NCBI RefSeq assembly: GCF_014197915.1
Contig: NZ_JACIGK010000030.1
Span: forward strand, 1 to 52,463
Source of the DNA: Roseospira visakhapatnamensis
GTDB taxonomy: Bacteria; Pseudomonadota; Alphaproteobacteria; Rhodospirillales; Rhodospirillaceae
DNA length: 52,463 nucleotides
Reading direction: 5' to 3'
Numbering within the stretch: the first letter of the stretch is position 1; the number at the start of each line of letters is the position of its first letter. The position numbers and the translations under genes were made by a program. A model generated the notes under the pieces. The model was given only the letters and a program-made list of their open reading frames with translations. It had not been told where the DNA came from and did not search any database. This document shows, piece by piece, positions 49,658 through 52,463 of this stretch.

Positions 49658-50493
49658 AAGCCCGCCTCGCGCGCGGGGTGGCGCGGGTGGCGATCGCGGC
49701 CGTGCTGGTGGCCGGCGTGCCCACGCCGGCCCTCCCGGCCATGGCGGTGATCGACGCCAGCGCGCTGGCCAAGCTGAGCGAACAGCTGAACTCCATGAAG
49801 CAGCAGATCGAGGCGGCCTTCGAGCAGATCGAATGGCTGACCCGGCTCAGCGAGCAGCTGCAGGCGGCCTCGGACCTGATCCAGGACCAGATCGACGCCA
49901 TCGGCGCGGTCGGCCAGATCACGCTGCCGTCCCTCAACCTGGAGAAGCTGACCGGACAGATCAGCCAGGACATCCAGTGCCTCGCCGTGGACCTGGAAGC
50001 GCTGATGCCCAGCCTGGACTTCGGCGACCTGGACTTCGGCAGCATCTGCGCCGGCCGCACAGCCTACCAGCGGGCGCTGTGGGTGGACCCCGAGGCCATC
50101 GGCGGCCACGGCGGCCCGGTGACCTGGGAGGCCCGCAAGCGGGAAAGCGAGGCGGTGCAGGCGCGGCGCGAGGCGCTGGCCAAGGAGACGGCGACCGCCG
50201 CCCTGGCCCAGGCCGACCTGGCGGCGACCGAGGTGGCCGAGATCAACCAGCGGGCCACCGAGGACCTGGAGGCCACCGTCAAGGCGGCCAAGAGCATGAA
50301 CGAGCGGCTGGCGGCCATCGCCCAGGGCTCGGTGCTGACCAACCGCCAGCTGGTGCACCAGAACCAGCTGCTGGCGCAGATGCTCAAGGTCCAGGCGGTC
50401 CAGCTGATGATGGACACCCTGCCGCTCAGCGACCACCCGGACTTGCCGGACCCGGACGCCCCTCCGCCTCAGGACGACGGAGGGATGCCATGA
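49639..50493 (+). CDS. trbJ: TrbJ/VirB5-like pilus-tip protein
   Basis: This 284-residue protein has a signal peptide (VARVAIAAVLVAGVPTPALPAMA) and a long helical coiled-coil body (AKLSEQLNSMKQQIEAAFEQ; later ALAKETATAALAQADLAATE), as in TrbJ/VirB5. It would be periplasmic or at the pilus tip. Its stop overlaps an ATGA start whose reading frame appears to have been disrupted (see the adjacent minus-strand gene). Confidence 0.85.
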   Translation: MARASVKARLARGVARVAIAAVLVAGVPTPALPAMAVIDASALAKLSEQLNSMKQQIEAAFEQIEWLTRLSEQLQAASDLIQDQIDAIGAVGQITLPSLNLEKLTGQISQDIQCLAVDLEALMPSLDFGDLDFGSICAGRTAYQRALWVDPEAIGGHGGPVTWEARKRESEAVQARREALAKETATAALAQADLAATEVAEINQRATEDLEATVKAAKSMNERLAAIAQGSVLTNRQLVHQNQLLAQMLKVQAVQLMMDTLPLSDHPDLPDPDAPPPQDDGGMP

Positions 50494-50504
50494 GCCCGCG
50501 CGCC

Positions 50505-51029
50505 TTACTTCTTCTGCCGCCAATCCGGAACGTCATCACAGGACTTGGTGAAGATGTTCGAAAGGTGATCTCGCTCCGTCCAATGCGATGGATCACCGTA
50601 GCATTTGCGCCAAGCATTATCAAAAACCCAATACGTCTGCTGAAGGTCGTAGCAGGCCCGGATTTCCTCGGCATCCGGACTATCGGCAAACTCCGGTTCG
50701 ACTTCTTCCTTGTCGCGCCACCGGAACTCATCCTGCAACGCCTTGTACGCTCCTGCATCACACGGTTCCCAGGCGGCGTCCAGTTGATCGCGCGTGCGAA
50801 GCTCGGCCCAATAGCGTTCCGCCCGAGTGTAGTCGAAGAAGCTCTCGGGGGTGATGCGCCACTTGTCGAAACCACCGGCCCCCGCCTCCGGCGCGAGCAC
50901 AAAGGAGGCCAACAGAATGGATAGCAATCCAGAGTGTTTCAGTTGCGCGATCGTGAACCAGTACGTCGATTTGGCGGGACGGTTCACGGAGGACCTGTCG
51001 CGGGATCTGGTGGGACCGATGTGGGCCAT
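50505..51029 (-). CDS. Inverted secreted-protein gene at the trbK position
   Basis: On the minus strand, up to 174 residues include a signal-peptide-like stretch (GLLSILLASFVLAPEAGAGG) and a mature domain of about 120 residues with four cysteines (EPCDAG, IRACYDL, KCYGDP, KSCDDV) and many Trp and Tyr. The start is uncertain: ATG 51029 overlaps trbL by 113 bp, while TTG 50927 would put the signal peptide at the N-terminus but lacks a good ribosome-binding site. The DNA is less GC-rich than the flanks. IncP has the entry-exclusion gene trbK here. Function is unknown. Confidence 0.6.
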   Translation of the reverse strand: MAHIGPTRSRDRSSVNRPAKSTYWFTIAQLKHSGLLSILLASFVLAPEAGAGGFDKWRITPESFFDYTRAERYWAELRTRDQLDAAWEPCDAGAYKALQDEFRWRDKEEVEPEFADSPDAEEIRACYDLQQTYWVFDNAWRKCYGDPSHWTERDHLSNIFTKSCDDVPDWRQKK

Positions 51030-52038
51030 GTTCGGGGCTCTCGCGGCGCTGTGGGTGGTGGTGCAGGGGATCAGGATCATTCTCGCCACCCTGGACCTGC
51101 GCCAGTTCGGGCAAGAGCTGATCTACATGGTTATAGCGGCGGGGTTGATGGCCGGACAAGGTCCCTCGCTCGTCAATGCCGTTTACACGGCCAGCCTGAC
51201 CACCATGAGCGGCGGCGCCGCCTCGGTGCTGACCACCGGCGCGGTGGGCCGGCACACCGTCTCCCTGGAGCACGCGCCCGAGACCACCGCATCCTCCATC
51301 GCCAACCTGGAGGGCATGACCGCGCTCGTCTGGACGGCCGAGAACGGGATCTACGAGGTCTTTAAAATGGCCGCCCTCATCGCCGCCGAGGGCGGTGTGA
51401 TGTCGGCCAAGGGCATCGGCGCGTTCGTCTACGCCCTGCTGCTGTTCATCCCCTACCTGCTGCTGATGATCGTCTATGCGGCTCAGGTGGTGGTGTCGAT
51501 CTTCCGCATCATGATGCTGGCGGCGTTGTCGCCCATCCTCATGCTGATGTTCGGCTTCAACTTCGGGCGCGCGATGGTCTGGACGGCCCTGCGCACCCTG
51601 TTCGCCGCCTTCATGGTGCTCTACGGCGTCACCGTGGCCCTGGCGGTCTGCCTGTACGGCGTGCAGGCCCTGGGGGTCGCCGACGCGGCCGCCGACGAGA
51701 ACATCCGCTCGCTGCTGTCGCTCGACAACCCGACGCTCTGGGTCGCCATGATCCTGGGCTGGATGGGCACGGCCTTCATGGCCGAGGCCACGGCGATCGC
51801 CAACAGCGTGGCCGGCTCGCACCTCACCAACACGGCGGCCGGCATCATCACCGCCGGCGTCTCGGCCACCGGCCTCGGGGCGCTCAAGGCGGCGCGCGAC
51901 CGCGCGCCGTCCCTCGGACAGGCCCTGGGCGCCGGCGGCAAGGCCACGGCGGTCGCCGCCTCGGCCTCCCATCAGGCGATCCGCGCGGCGGCCCAGGCCG
52001 TCCGGACGCGCCTCTCCACCCCCACCTTCGACCGATAG
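50917..52038 (+). CDS. trbL: TrbL/VirB6-like membrane protein
   Basis: This 373-residue polytopic membrane protein starts MDSNPECFSCAIVNQYVDLAGRF, a typical TrbL opening, and has about six hydrophobic helices (FGALAALWVVVQGIRIIL; FVYALLLFIPYLLLMIVYAA; MLAALSPILMLMFGF). It forms part of the inner-membrane channel. AGGAGG is placed eight bases before ATG 50917. The Ala-rich C-terminus is usual. Confidence 0.9.
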   Translation: MDSNPECFSCAIVNQYVDLAGRFTEDLSRDLVGPMWAMFGALAALWVVVQGIRIILATLDLRQFGQELIYMVIAAGLMAGQGPSLVNAVYTASLTTMSGGAASVLTTGAVGRHTVSLEHAPETTASSIANLEGMTALVWTAENGIYEVFKMAALIAAEGGVMSAKGIGAFVYALLLFIPYLLLMIVYAAQVVVSIFRIMMLAALSPILMLMFGFNFGRAMVWTALRTLFAAFMVLYGVTVALAVCLYGVQALGVADAAADENIRSLLSLDNPTLWVAMILGWMGTAFMAEATAIANSVAGSHLTNTAAGIITAGVSATGLGALKAARDRAPSLGQALGAGGKATAVAASASHQAIRAAAQAVRTRLSTPTFDR

Positions 52039-52048
52039 AGGTTGCATC

Positions 52049-52234
52049 ATGACCCTGACACACGCCCGAACCGTCTCCGCCATCGTCCTGCTGGCCCTCG
52101 CCCTGGGGGGCTGCGCCACTGGCGGCGCCCGCGAGATGCCCCAGGAGGGCAGCGGCAGCGACGCCATGAAGAAGAGCCCCTGCGCCTGCCTGCCGCTCGA
52201 CTTCAACGCCGGGGGCTACCTGTGGCGGGGGTGA
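52049..52234 (+). CDS. Small conjugation-module lipoprotein
   Basis: This 61-residue protein has a lipoprotein signal (IVLLALALGGC, cysteine at about residue 22) and a short mature part with CACLPLD. It sits between trbL and trbF and overlaps the latter by 4 bp (GTGA). Small lipoproteins at such positions can be VirB7-like or entry-exclusion factors; the sequence does not decide. Confidence 0.7.
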   Translation: MTLTHARTVSAIVLLALALGGCATGGAREMPQEGSGSDAMKKSPCACLPLDFNAGGYLWRG

Positions 52235-52463
52235 CGGCATCGCTGGCCCGCCTGGGCGAGGTCGCCCGGCGCCTGGGTGGGACCCGGCCCGGACGCCCGC
52301 CCGGCGCCCGGCGGGACCCGGGCTTCGGCGCGGCCATCCCGGCGCCGGCCGCGCCGGCCGGCCATCCGTCGGTGGTGGCCGCCGATCCCTATTCGTTCGC
52401 CGTCGCCCACCGGCGCCTGGCCTGGCTGCTGCGGCTGTCCACCATGACCAACGCCGGCCTGCT
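52231..52463 (+). CDS. trbF: TrbF/VirB8-like protein, 3'-truncated by window edge
   Basis: The first 77 codons start from GTG 52231, coupled to the lipoprotein gene. A Pro/Ala/Arg-rich cytoplasmic part is followed by DPYSFAVAHRRLAWLLRLSTMTNAGL, the segment leading into the single membrane helix of TrbF/VirB8. The gene runs out of the window. Position after trbL fits the name. Confidence 0.65.
   Translation, partial: MTASLARLGEVARRLGGTRPGRPPGARRDPGFGAAIPAPAAPAGHPSVVAADPYSFAVAHRRLAWLLRLSTMTNAGL

Noticed and set aside
50490-50924. Plus-strand trbK-like gene starting at the ATGA overlap with trbJ
   Set aside because: After a few plausible codons the frame has no lipobox and no recognisable domain, whereas the minus strand encodes a signal peptide and a cysteine-containing protein.

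Overview
The window is a GC-rich alphaproteobacterial segment; the gene families and codon use look like Rhodospirillales or a relative, but the species cannot be fixed from the sequence. Essentially all of it is mobile DNA. It contains three blocks: the tail end of one integrated element, a 43-kb phage-like island carrying a BREX defence locus, and the start of an IncP/Trb-type conjugation module.

Region 1 (1-1330) is the 3' part of a large serine recombinase. Its last codons run through a 45-bp fragment of the 3' half of a tRNA-Met gene (minus strand, 1286-1330). This fragment is probably an attachment-site remnant.

Region 2 (about 1330-44310) is an integrated phage-like island. It opens with a P4-type tyrosine integrase (1717-2871). 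Next comes a complete, tightly packed BREX type 3 operon on the plus strand (2990-17719): WYL regulator, brxF, brxC, an extra HEPN-like gene, pglX, brxHII, pglZ and brxA. A perfect palindrome lies in front of the regulator. The leftward block 17752-26987 encodes packaging and head proteins (TerS, TerL, connector, portal, protease, capsid) and a lysis set (holin-like, endolysin, Rz/Rz1). I found no tape-measure, tail-tube, baseplate or fibre gene anywhere, so this may be a capsid-forming satellite or a tail-less prophage. Plus-strand cargo (27177-29205) includes DUF3489 and DUF429 genes. A long leftward early operon (40637 to 29202) carries an AlpA-like regulator, Sak4-like ATPase, SSB-like protein, helicase, PD-(D/E)XK nuclease, primase-helicase, RuvC-like resolvase, HNH nuclease and a frameshifted ParB-methyltransferase. 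Between the primase-helicase and the RuvC-like gene lie a 56-bp hairpin and a cluster of CAGATTTCGGAG repeats, a candidate replication origin. The right end carries a four-gene operon (XRE regulator, ImmA/IrrE peptidase and two unrecognised proteins). Paired TGCTTCCAC repeats occur at both ends of the island (1453-1480 and 44203-44230) and look like integrase arm sites.

Region 3 (about 44297-52463) is the start of a P-type conjugation module: a candidate oriT, traK, a Zn-ribbon insertion, traL, traM, trbC, trbD, trbE, trbJ, an inverted secreted-protein gene where trbK is expected, trbL, a lipoprotein and a partial trbF. The phage-like island therefore abuts, or is nested in, an integrative conjugative element.

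The most unusual points are the HEPN-like gene inside the BREX-3 operon, the tail-less head module with its own replication and lysis genes, the unrecognised XRE/ImmA four-gene unit, and the inverted gene replacing trbK. All family assignments come from reading motifs and gene order. No database search was run.
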